From Deltaproteobacteria bacterium (GTDB taxonomy: Bacteria > Desulfobacterota > Desulfovibrionia > Desulfovibrionales > Desulfovibrionaceae): 15,697 nt of DNA. A program made the position numbers and the translations under genes. Below, in pieces: positions 7,198-14,227 of this stretch. Under the pieces are notes generated by a model. It was not told where the DNA came from. It saw only the letters and a list, made by a program, of their open reading frames with translations, and searched no databases. Location of the stretch: the NCBI GenBank assembly GCA_031253875.1, contig JAIRVN010000100.1, positions 1 through 15,697 on the forward strand, written 5' to 3'. Numbering within the stretch: the stretch's first letter is position 1; the number at the start of each line of letters is the position of its first letter.

Positions 7198-8565
7198 ATG
7201 ACCGACATGCCGAAAAGTACAATTCTTGTTGTAGATGATGACGCGGGCCATCGCGGGATGCTGCTGACGCTGCTGGCGGACTGGGGCTATCGTCTTGAAG
7301 GCGCGCAGGACGGTGAGACCGCAGTGGCCTTGTGCCGTTCGCAGCCCTTCGATCTTGTGCTGATGGATGTGCGCATGACCGGGATTTCCGGGCTTGAGGC
7401 GCTGGCGGAAATCAAGGCGGGGCAGCCGGACTTGCCCGTTGTGATCATGACGGCGTATTCCGATGTGAAGGCAGCGGTCGAGGCCATCAAATCCGGCGCG
7501 TACGACTATCTGACCAAGCCGCTGGATTTTGACAACCTGCGGCAGGCCCTGGCGCGGGCTCTGGATCATGCCGCGCTGCGGCATGAGAACAAGGCCTTGC
7601 AGGAGACGCTGGCCGCGTCTTTGGACACCGGCGACATGATCTGCCGGAGTCCGGCCATGCGGCAGGTTATGCGGAGTCTGGCGGCCATTGCGCCATCTGA
7701 GGCCACGGTATTGATTACGGGCGAATCCGGCACGGGCAAGGAACTGATTGCCAAAGCCATCCACAACAACAGCCAGCGCCGCAGGGGACCCTTTGTCGCC
7801 GTGAACTGCGCCGCGCTGACCGAAAGCCTGCTGGAATCGGAGCTCTTCGGCCATGAACGGGGGGCTTTTACCGGGGCTGAGGGGCGTCGCAAGGGACGCT
7901 TTCAGAGCGCGGACAAGGGCACGATTTTTCTGGATGAAATCGGTGAAATATCGGCGGCCACACAGTCCAGGCTGCTGCGGGTTCTCCAGGAACGGGAGAT
8001 ACAGCCGCTGGGAAGCGATCAGACCATCAAGATCGATGCGCGCGTTCTGGTCGCCACGCACCGGGATCTGGCCCGCGACGTGGAGCAGGGACGTTTCCGC
8101 CAGGATGTGTTTTACCGCCTGAATGTGGTGGCCCTGCACCTGCCGCCTCTGCGCGGGCGTCCGGAGGATATTCCTTTGCTGGCCGGGTACTTTTTGCGAA
8201 AGTTCGCGCAAAAAAATCACAAACAGGTAAAAAGCTTCACCCCGGCGGCCATGCGCCGGCTGCAAGCGCATAGTTGGCCCGGCAACGTGCGCGAATTGGA
8301 GAACGCCGTGGAACGGGCAGTGGTGTTGCTGGCCGGAGATTACGTGGAGGAACGGGATCTGCCGCCCGCGCTTATGCCTGGGCAAGTTGAACGTGCCGCG
8401 CCGGACGATGTCCCGGCGGGCATGATGACCCTGGAGGAAGTGGAGCGCCGGACCATAATGGCCGCGCTTGAGGCCGCTCGCGGCAATAAAAGCGAGGCTG
8501 CCCGCCGGCTCGGGATAACGCGGAAAACATTGCACGCAAAGTTGCGGAGCTACATGGAATCATGA
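7198..8565 (+). CDS. zraR: Sigma-54-dependent response regulator ZraR
   Basis: This 455-residue enhancer-binding protein has the NtrC layout. The receiver domain (about 7-120) has acidic residues D13-D15, phosphoacceptor D57 (LVLMDVRM), T85 and K107 (YLTKP). The AAA+ domain has Walker A GESGTGKE (175-182), the sigma-54-contacting GAFTGA loop (222-227) and Walker B IFLDE (243-247). The C-terminal Fis-type helix-turn-helix is [20 protein letters not shown] (about 430-450). All key residues are present, so it should be a working activator of sigma-54 promoters such as those before zraP and zraSR. AAGGA (7187-7191) overlaps the zraS stop and sits 6 nt before the ATG, which fits a tightly coupled pair. 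Confidence 0.94.
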   Translation: MTDMPKSTILVVDDDAGHRGMLLTLLADWGYRLEGAQDGETAVALCRSQPFDLVLMDVRMTGISGLEALAEIKAGQPDLPVVIMTAYSDVKAAVEAIKSGAYDYLTKPLDFDNLRQALARALDHAALRHENKALQETLAASLDTGDMICRSPAMRQVMRSLAAIAPSEATVLITGESGTGKELIAKAIHNNSQRRRGPFVAVNCAALTESLLESELFGHERGAFTGAEGRRKGRFQSADKGTIFLDEIGEISAATQSRLLRVLQEREIQPLGSDQTIKIDARVLVATHRDLARDVEQGRFRQDVFYRLNVVALHLPPLRGRPEDIPLLAGYFLRKFAQKNHKQVKSFTPAAMRRLQAHSWPGNVRELENAVERAVVLLAGDYVEERDLPPALMPGQVERAAPDDVPAGMMTLEEVERRTIMAALEAARGNKSEAARRLGITRKTLHAKLRSYMES

Positions 8566-8581
8566 TCATGTTTTCACATAG

Positions 8582-8599
8582 CGGAACACATGTGTCCCG
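8582..8599. terminator. Short palindrome between convergent zraR and glycosyltransferase genes
   Basis: The 34-nt gap between the two converging stop codons holds the perfect palindrome ACACATGTGT (8586-8595), extended across an A:C mismatch by CGG/CCG. A second palindrome, CATGATCATG (8561-8570), overlaps the zraR stop. The loop is tight and no U-tract follows on either strand, so a terminator role is only a guess from position. Confidence 0.3.
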
Positions 8600-9598
8600 T
8601 CACTGTGCCGCGCCGAACGTGCCCCGCGCCGCCTGGAGGTAGGCTTCGCGTATCCTGGGGTCGGCTGCGGTTTCCGCCATGTGCAGATAGATAATCCGCA
8701 GCCATTTCTTGCGGATGGAGGCGGCCCGCTGTCTGCGTTCCCGGATCCTCTGCTGCGGATAGGCGCGCAGAAGACGGCTGAGTTCTTCGGCGCGGTGCCT
8801 GCTTCTGTGTTTGGCGTCTATGGCGGCCAGTCCGGCGGCGCGCAACAGGGAACGCCTGAGCGGGTTCGTCAGCAGTTTTTGTATGCAATGGCCCGCGTCC
8901 CGCGCGTCATCCGGATTGTATGTGACGAGATGCACGCCGTCCTGAAAGAGATCGAGCAACCCGTGCCCTATGCGCGGGGTCAACAGGCAGGCGCCGCAAC
9001 CCAGCGCTTCGAAAACCCGGAAGTTGAGATCTCCGGCCTCGCAGTGGTTGAGCGCAATGCGTCCTTTGGGAAAAAGCCGCCGATAGTCGCCGCGCTCAGC
9101 GTGCAGACCCGGTACAAGCTGCTGCAACTCCTGCAAAAAAGCCATCCGCTTGGGCGTCTTGTCCGCGCTGAGCGTACCCACGAACAGGCAATCCCATTCT
9201 TCTGCATGCGGGGCGGGGCGGTCATCATCCTTGGCAAAGGCCGGAAACCAACGGACGCATTCTTCCGCGAGCGCCTTGTTCGTAAAAAACTGCAGATGGT
9301 CGCGCAGGCTCGCCAGGCAGAGGTCAAAGCCCTGCGCGTAAAAGGGCAGCCAACTGTGGATGTGGGTGTCCACGCAATAGGCCACCGTCAGGCAGGGCAT
9401 ATCTTCGACGCCCAGTACAAAGGGGGGACGGCTTTTATCCGCCACCACGAGCACATCCGGTTCCCAGCCGGCTCTGGCGACCAGGTCGGCCCAGGAAAAA
9501 ATGGCAAGGTTTTCAAAATTGATCGCGCACACATCCCAGCCGCAGGCGGGCAGGGCGGAACTGAAAAAGGGACTCCCAATCCAAAGTAGGCGTTGCAT
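8600..9598 (-). CDS. CgeB-type glycosyltransferase (GT-B fold, group 1-like)
   Basis: This 332-residue protein resembles single-chain GT-B glycosyltransferases of the CgeB type, which transfer a sugar from a nucleotide donor in the cytoplasm to spore, flagellar, polysaccharide or glycoprotein acceptors. The donor-side domain has the family signature GDLNFRVFEALGCGACLLTPR (split: GDLNFRVFEAL, GCGACLLTPR), then GLLDLFQDGVHLVTYNPDDARD, near residues 210-255. The acceptor-side half has WDCLFVGTLSADKTPKR as the inter-domain start. The last 70 residues are Arg-rich and helical. Start: ATG at 9598 gives MQRLLWIGSPF, a sensible first beta-strand; a longer in-frame start at 9745 would overlap the upstream gene. 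The ribosome-binding site is weak. Acceptor and sugar are unknown, and no polysaccharide cluster is visible nearby. Confidence 0.82.
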   Translation of the reverse strand: MQRLLWIGSPFFSSALPACGWDVCAINFENLAIFSWADLVARAGWEPDVLVVADKSRPPFVLGVEDMPCLTVAYCVDTHIHSWLPFYAQGFDLCLASLRDHLQFFTNKALAEECVRWFPAFAKDDDRPAPHAEEWDCLFVGTLSADKTPKRMAFLQELQQLVPGLHAERGDYRRLFPKGRIALNHCEAGDLNFRVFEALGCGACLLTPRIGHGLLDLFQDGVHLVTYNPDDARDAGHCIQKLLTNPLRRSLLRAAGLAAIDAKHRSRHRAEELSRLLRAYPQQRIRERRQRAASIRKKWLRIIYLHMAETAADPRIREAYLQAARGTFGAAQ

Positions 9599-9680
9599 GT
9601 GCCTGTGGTAATTCCAGCTGTGCCTTGGAGGCGTTGATGTGGATATCAGAGGCGCAGCAGGCGTAGTCAAGAACGCCGCG

Positions 9681-10061
9681 CTAGCCCGGAAAACGCGCGC
9701 GCAGTTCCTCCAGAAAACGTTCCAAATCGTTGGCTTCGCCCTCACGATACTCTTCAGGATATAACAGCGCGGACATATAAAATACGGAATTCAGCGACAG
9801 GGCGTTGCCTGCGTTGCGCGCGAAGCGCCACAAACCTTCCTGGATTGTCCGCGCGGCATCCTCGGGCAGCCCGCTGGTCAGGGGAACGGACGCCCTGGGC
9901 AGATCGGCGAGCAGTTCCGCCTTGCGGCGCATGCCGTCGCGATAGTCCTGGGTATTTTCCCGTTCCAGTTCATGCAGGGCCTGGCCCTCGATGCGCCGCA
10001 CCTCACGGGCGCGTTCTTCAAGCCAGGAATGCAGGGCGGTCAGGGATGCGGCGTTCGTCAT
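9681..10061 (-). CDS. Small hypothetical helical protein
   Basis: I do not recognise this 126-residue protein. It has no signal peptide, membrane segment or cysteine. The N-terminal half is highly charged and helical (LHSWLEERAREVRRIEGQAL, then ELERENTQDYRDGMRRKAELLADL), suggesting a coiled coil or helical bundle; the C-terminal half has an aromatic segment (GLWRFARNAGNALSLNSVFYMSALLYPEEY) and ends in an acidic helix. Start: ATG 10061 has AGGA 7 nt upstream (minus strand); a longer frame reaching 10376 would overlap the permease gene antisense-free and is not supported. It precedes the glycosyltransferase by 82 nt on the same strand, so the two may share a transcript. Codon use resembles its neighbours, supporting a real gene. 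Confidence 0.72.
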   Translation of the reverse strand: MTNAASLTALHSWLEERAREVRRIEGQALHELERENTQDYRDGMRRKAELLADLPRASVPLTSGLPEDAARTIQEGLWRFARNAGNALSLNSVFYMSALLYPEEYREGEANDLERFLEELRARFPG

Positions 10062-10171
10062 AAATATATCCTGTGAGAGAGAAGCTACACGCTTCGACGG
10101 CGTATAGCAACGTCCCCAGGATACATTTGAACGTGCTGGCTGACGGCGGCGTGAACGCAATCCGGATTCGG

Positions 10172-11827
10172 TCAAAAGGGAGTCAGTCTCCGGCCGAAGA
10201 ACTTGTTCAAAAAAAATAAGGGCAGCAGTACACTGATGATGAGTATGGCGCCATACGCGGAAGCAGGGCCGAAATCGCCGCTGCCGATGTACTGGAAAAT
10301 CTGTACGGTCATCGTGGCCCAGGGACCGTAGTAAAGAACAATAGTGGAGCTTAATTCCGCCAGGATCGTTACCCACATGATGATGGCCCCGGCCATAATG
10401 CCGGGCAGCATGGCGGGCACGACGACCTTGAGAAAGGAACGCAGAGGAGGCACCCCGAGACTGATGGAGGCTTCTTCCACGGCAGGATCGATCTGGTGCA
10501 GCAAAGCCGAGGTTGTTTTGACGGAAAAAGGCGTCTTGCGGATAAAATACGCCAGAACCAGGATCATCCAGGTGCCCGTGAGGATAAGCGGCCCGCTGTT
10601 GTACGTGGCGGCGAGTGCAATGCCCATGACCGATCCGGCTATGACCAGGGGCAACATCATGGTCAAATCCAGCACATAGGCGGAAAAACCGCCTTTACGC
10701 ACGATCAGGTAGCTGACCAGCAGGCCGAAGACCATGCCGATGATGGTAGCTATGGTGGAAAGGAAAAAGGAATTGAGAACAGGACGCGGCGCCACCTGAA
10801 TGGCGGCCGCCAGATTTTCCAGGCTGAACTGGCCGTAGTGCATGACAGGCCCGCTGGTCTTGGTGACCGCAGCCACCAGCACCACGGCAAAAGGCGCGAG
10901 AGAAAGAAACACCAGTCCGGCGCAGAACAGCCAGGCAAGCGCCGTCAGAGCCGGCGGCAGCTTGTGGATTTCAGGCGGGCGCAGTGCCGACATGGCGTAG
11001 CTTTTGCGTTCCACCCAAAATTTCTGCACGATGGTCAGGCTCAATGTGATGAAGACGAGTACCGTGCTGAGAGAACCGGCCATGGAAGGATTGCCGCCCA
11101 TCTCACTGATGAATTCGCTATAGGCCTGCTCCGCCAGTACCTTGAAATCGCCTCCGATGATGGTGGGCACGCCGAAGTTCTCAATGGACATGCAGAAAAC
11201 AATGAGTCCCCCGGCGGCGATGGATGGCGTAATCACGGGGAGAGTGATCGTGCGGAATACGCGCCAGGGAGTCGCGCCCAGATTGCGGGCGGCTTCTTCC
11301 AGGGAACGGTCCACGGAGTTCATGGCCGAGGCAACCATCAGGAACACGAAGGGAAAGAACTGGAGGGTGAATACCAGCACCACCCCATGCCAGCCCATGA
11401 TGCTGGGTATGATAATGCCCTGGCCTTGCAGGAACTGCGTGATTACTCCGCTTCTTCCCAGCAGCAGCAGCCAGGCTTCGGCGCCGATGAAGGTAGGCAG
11501 AATAAGCGGCAATGTCCCCAACGTGCGCAGAGCATCGGCAAAGGGCAGGCGAAAACGGGTCGTGAAAAAAGCAAAGGGGACGCCTGCCAGCACGCTGAAA
11601 AGCGTGGCCATGCCGCTCATGAACAGGCTGTTGGTCAAGCAGCGCTGGTAAAAGGGCGTGGTGAAGACCATGGTATAATTATGCCAGGTGAATGCGCCTG
11701 TCACGGCATCCTTCAGGCTGGCCTGGAAGATGAAATACATGGGGTAAACGACAAGAAAGAAGAGGACAAGAATAGCGCCGAGGAAAATGCCGTTCCAGGC
11801 GGAAAAAAGCCGTCTGCTCAGGATCAC
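10172..11827 (-). CDS. ABC importer permease, fused two-domain ferric-iron type (FbpB-like)
   Basis: This 551-residue inner-membrane protein contains two binding-protein-dependent permease domains in one chain, so a single polypeptide would supply the whole channel. Two EAA loops, where the ATPase docks, are visible: EEAARNLGATPWRVFRTITLP (in two parts, EEAARNLGATP and WRVFRTITLP) near residue 176 and EEASISLGVPPLRSF near 450. About twelve hydrophobic segments are spread along the chain, the first at about 12-34. The start is GTG 11827, overlapping the ATPase stop as GTGA, a classic translational coupling. The 500+ residue fused layout is typical of the ferric iron (FbpB/SfuB) group, and also occurs in organophosphate and thiamine importers. 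Transporter class certain; substrate not. Confidence 0.93.
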   Translation of the reverse strand: MILSRRLFSAWNGIFLGAILVLFFLVVYPMYFIFQASLKDAVTGAFTWHNYTMVFTTPFYQRCLTNSLFMSGMATLFSVLAGVPFAFFTTRFRLPFADALRTLGTLPLILPTFIGAEAWLLLLGRSGVITQFLQGQGIIIPSIMGWHGVVLVFTLQFFPFVFLMVASAMNSVDRSLEEAARNLGATPWRVFRTITLPVITPSIAAGGLIVFCMSIENFGVPTIIGGDFKVLAEQAYSEFISEMGGNPSMAGSLSTVLVFITLSLTIVQKFWVERKSYAMSALRPPEIHKLPPALTALAWLFCAGLVFLSLAPFAVVLVAAVTKTSGPVMHYGQFSLENLAAAIQVAPRPVLNSFFLSTIATIIGMVFGLLVSYLIVRKGGFSAYVLDLTMMLPLVIAGSVMGIALAATYNSGPLILTGTWMILVLAYFIRKTPFSVKTTSALLHQIDPAVEEASISLGVPPLRSFLKVVVPAMLPGIMAGAIIMWVTILAELSSTIVLYYGPWATMTVQIFQYIGSGDFGPASAYGAILIISVLLPLFFLNKFFGRRLTPF

Positions 11828-12900
11828 GGCGCCACCACGGCAGGCCTGTCGGCCTCAAAATACAGGTCAATGACGTCGCCGGGCTGTTTCAGGATGTTCG
11901 TTTGCGGCGCGGGCACGTCCACGCGCATGGTTTTGCCCAAAGCTTCCACCTGATAAAGTATGGCGGCGCCGAGGAAGGCGCTTTCCCGCACGATGCCGGA
12001 GAAGCGGTTTTCCGTAATTTCCGGCCCGGCGACCTTTATCCAGTCCGGCCGGAGCATAATGGTGCAAGGAGCCCGGGCCGCCCGGCCGATGCGCAGGGTC
12101 ACAGGCGTCTGCTCAATGAAGCCCGTGACCGTTCCCCCGCGCTGATCCTCCGTGTCGCCGTCTGCACCCGGCTCCACGCGCAAGAGCGTGCAGGAACCCA
12201 TAAATTCGGCTGCAAAAGCATTGGCCGGATGAAAGTACACCTCCCAAGGGCTGCCTACCTGCTGCAGTTTGCCGCCGGAAAGGATGGCGATGCGGTCGGA
12301 AACAGCCATGGCCTCTTCCTGGTCATGGGTAACGTAGACAGTGGTGATGCCGAATGTTTTCTGGATGTTCCGGATTTCTTCCCGCATGCTCACGCGAAGT
12401 TTCGCGTCCAGGTTCGAGAGGGGTTCGTCCATAAGCAGCACGTGAGGCCGGATGACAAGCGCCCTTGCCAGGGCGACACGCTGTTGCTGGCCGCCGGAAA
12501 GTTGTCTGGGATAGCGGTCCGCATAGTCGTCGAGCAAGACCGATGCCAGCACGGAAGCCACCCGGTCGCGGATTTCGCTGTTCGGCGTGTTGCGTGCCTT
12601 GAGGCCGTAAGCAACGTTGTCAGCCACTGTCATGTGCGGGAAAAGAGCATAATTTTGGAAAACCATGCCTATCTCGCGGCGGTGCGGCGGTGTGCTTATG
12701 ATGGACTTGCCGCCGAAGCGGACATCACCGCTGTCCGGAACGGCAAAGCCGGCCAGGATGCGCAAAAGGGTGGTCTTTCCGCAGCCGCTGGGGCCGAGCA
12801 AAGTGAAGAATTCTCCATCCTCAATAGTCAGGCTGATGCGATCAACCACGGTGAGATCGCCGAAGCATTTCACCATGTCGTCAAGCACAATGGAAGCCAT
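11824..12900 (-). CDS. ABC importer ATPase, ferric-iron/polyamine type (FbpC/PotA-like)
   Basis: This 358-residue cytoplasmic ATPase powers the adjacent permease. It has Walker A GPSGCGKTT (36-44), the Q-loop region MVFQNYALFPHMTVADN, signature LSGGQQQRVALARAL, Walker B VLLMDEPLSNLDAKLR and the switch histidine in VYVTHDQEEAM. The C-terminal 120 residues form a TOBE-type regulatory domain, which includes the segment ACTIMLRPDWIKV-like stretch PCTIMLRPDWIKV. Start: ATG 12900 has AAAGGA about 8 nt upstream on the minus strand and begins with the family-like MASIVLDDMVKCFGD; the longer in-frame start at 12993 would overlap the binding-protein gene and is rejected. It follows the binding-protein gene by 62 nt and overlaps the permease by 4 bp. 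Confidence 0.95.
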   Translation of the reverse strand: MASIVLDDMVKCFGDLTVVDRISLTIEDGEFFTLLGPSGCGKTTLLRILAGFAVPDSGDVRFGGKSIISTPPHRREIGMVFQNYALFPHMTVADNVAYGLKARNTPNSEIRDRVASVLASVLLDDYADRYPRQLSGGQQQRVALARALVIRPHVLLMDEPLSNLDAKLRVSMREEIRNIQKTFGITTVYVTHDQEEAMAVSDRIAILSGGKLQQVGSPWEVYFHPANAFAAEFMGSCTLLRVEPGADGDTEDQRGGTVTGFIEQTPVTLRIGRAARAPCTIMLRPDWIKVAGPEITENRFSGIVRESAFLGAAILYQVEALGKTMRVDVPAPQTNILKQPGDVIDLYFEADRPAVVAP

Positions 12901-12962
12901 GGGCACTATCCTTTGGCGGCGCGAGGAAGGTGCAAGGGGGCGCTTCTCCGGCGTTGCGGGGC

Positions 12963-13949
12963 TTATTTTTTGTTCAAGACCAACTCGCGCCATTTGGCGA
13001 GCAGTTCTTTTTCCAGTTTGTTGGCTTCATCGGGGTCAAAGCCCTGCATAACGACAATTTCATCAATGCCGGGCAGACCTTTCACTTTTGTGGCGTCAGG
13101 CCGGGCCGGCCGGCGATAATATTTCGCGTAAATTTCCGACACCACATCCTTGGAAATGAGGTAGTCAAAAAAAGCCTTGGCTTCCTGTTCATGCTTTGCG
13201 CCGGCGACGATGGCAGCGCCTTCCGGAGCTGAAATAACGCCGTCCGCGGGATAGACGATCGTGACGGAGTCGGAGCCGCCCGCCACATAGCGGTGTGCCG
13301 CGTATTCCATGGTGATGCCGACGGCGAATTCTCCCTCGGCTGTGCCTTTGTACACCAGGCTGGAGCTATCCAGGATATTGGCGTTGTTGATGAGTCTGGT
13401 CAGACCGTCCCAGCCGTAGAGCTTATAAAGACCGTATATCTGGGCATAGGCGGAACCGGATTTTTGCGGGTTGGCCATGACGATTTTGCCTTTCCATTTG
13501 GGATCGAGGATATCTGCCCAAGTTTTCGGCATATCTTCCGGTTTGACCAGCTTGGTGTTCACCATGAGGATCATCAGATGCGTATTGGCGGCCGTCCAGA
13601 GCTTGTCTTTCGCCACGTATCCCGGAGGGAGCCCTTTGGCTTCCGGCGAATCGTACGCCGCAAAGTTGCCTCTGGCAGCCTCAAGCACAGCCACGTCACC
13701 GCTCCAGAAAAGATCGGCCAGCGGATTGGCCTTTTCCGCAGCGATGCGTTTCATGGCTTCACCCGTGCCGAGGCGAACCGTGGTGACTTTGATGCCACTG
13801 TGCTTTTCAAAGTTTCGAGTCACCATATCCAAAAGTTCCGGCTGGTTGGAGGAATACAGAACCACCTCGGCAGCCGGGGAGGCTCCGGCGATGCCCAGCG
13901 TCAGCAAAAGAACCATTGTCGCAAAAAAAAGACCTTGCCTTGGAGTCAT
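12963..13949 (-). CDS. Periplasmic substrate-binding protein of the importer (FbpA/AfuA-like family 1)
   Basis: This 328-residue protein begins with a Sec signal peptide (MTPRQGLFFATMVLLLTLG, cleavage near ASPAA before EVVLYSS) and should capture the ligand in the periplasm for the permease. The mature N-terminus VVLYSSNQPELLDMVTRNFEK, broken as VVLYSSNQPEL and LDMVTRNFEK, and PLADLFWSGDVAVLEAA are typical of the ferric-binding-like group. Where classical ferric-binding proteins have paired tyrosines, this one has TMEYAAHRY (E215, Y216), and the usual early histidine is missing. That points to a non-canonical iron site or to another ligand such as a phosphorylated or phosphonate compound. Start: ATG 13949 has GAGG 6 nt upstream; a start at 14060 is rejected because it buries the signal peptide. 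Confidence 0.9.
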   Translation of the reverse strand: MTPRQGLFFATMVLLLTLGIAGASPAAEVVLYSSNQPELLDMVTRNFEKHSGIKVTTVRLGTGEAMKRIAAEKANPLADLFWSGDVAVLEAARGNFAAYDSPEAKGLPPGYVAKDKLWTAANTHLMILMVNTKLVKPEDMPKTWADILDPKWKGKIVMANPQKSGSAYAQIYGLYKLYGWDGLTRLINNANILDSSSLVYKGTAEGEFAVGITMEYAAHRYVAGGSDSVTIVYPADGVISAPEGAAIVAGAKHEQEAKAFFDYLISKDVVSEIYAKYYRRPARPDATKVKGLPGIDEIVVMQGFDPDEANKLEKELLAKWRELVLNKK

Positions 13950-14163
13950 AGCACACCTCGCGCGAATTGCCGCAAAAATCCGAAAAATACATGCATAGCG
14001 GAGAAAATCTATCCAATCACTGTGGAAAAGTCGAGGCATAAAATTGCGACAGCAAACCAAACATGCTGTTGCGTGATCGGCTCAAGCGGATTTGGGTTTG
14101 ACCTGCGATCCCGTGGGCCGCTATGTGCAGAGCCTCTGTATCGAACGGAACGCCGTGGGCGCG
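13950..14163. other. Upstream region of the ABC importer operon, no gene seen
   Basis: This stretch must hold the promoter of the minus-strand importer operon. I see AT-rich patches near 13970-14045 but no convincing -35/-10 pair, no recognisable Fur box, and no riboswitch signature. Short open frames here on either strand lack a ribosome-binding site or are extensions of neighbouring frames. Confidence 0.5.
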
Positions 14164-14196
14164 AAAAGCCCCCCGGCGAGGCTCCGGAGGGCTTTT
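14164..14196 (-). terminator. Strong intrinsic terminator of the autotransporter gene
   Basis: AAAAGCCC (14164-14171) pairs with GGGCTTTT (14189-14196). After one C:A mismatch, CCGG (14173-14176) pairs with CCGG (14184-14187), closing a 7-nt loop. The arms supply an A-run on one side and a T-run on the other, so it can work in both directions. It starts 31 nt beyond the stop of the minus-strand autotransporter gene and shields the importer operon from read-through. Confidence 0.88.
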
Positions 14197-14227
14197 GTGT
14201 ACGCAGGATAGAATAATTTCAGATTAT

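Noticed and set aside
8681..9589. 302-codon open frame antisense to the glycosyltransferase
   Set aside because: The sense frame carries the glycosyltransferase signature, while the antisense product is unremarkable.
9599..9745. N-terminal extension of the glycosyltransferase to 9745
   Set aside because: It would overlap the upstream small gene by 65 bp and adds residues unlike a GT-B first strand.
10062..10171. Small hairpin GAAGC/GCTTC (10081-10095) as a terminator of the importer operon
   Set aside because: The stem is only 5 bp and no U-tract follows on the minus strand.
10496..11953. 485-codon open frame antisense to the permease gene
   Set aside because: The translation is rich in Gln, His, Gly and Glu, as expected opposite a membrane protein gene, and the sense frame is a clear permease.
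11902..13119. 405-codon open frame antisense to the ABC ATPase gene
   Set aside because: The sense strand has every ATPase motif in order; the antisense frame has none.
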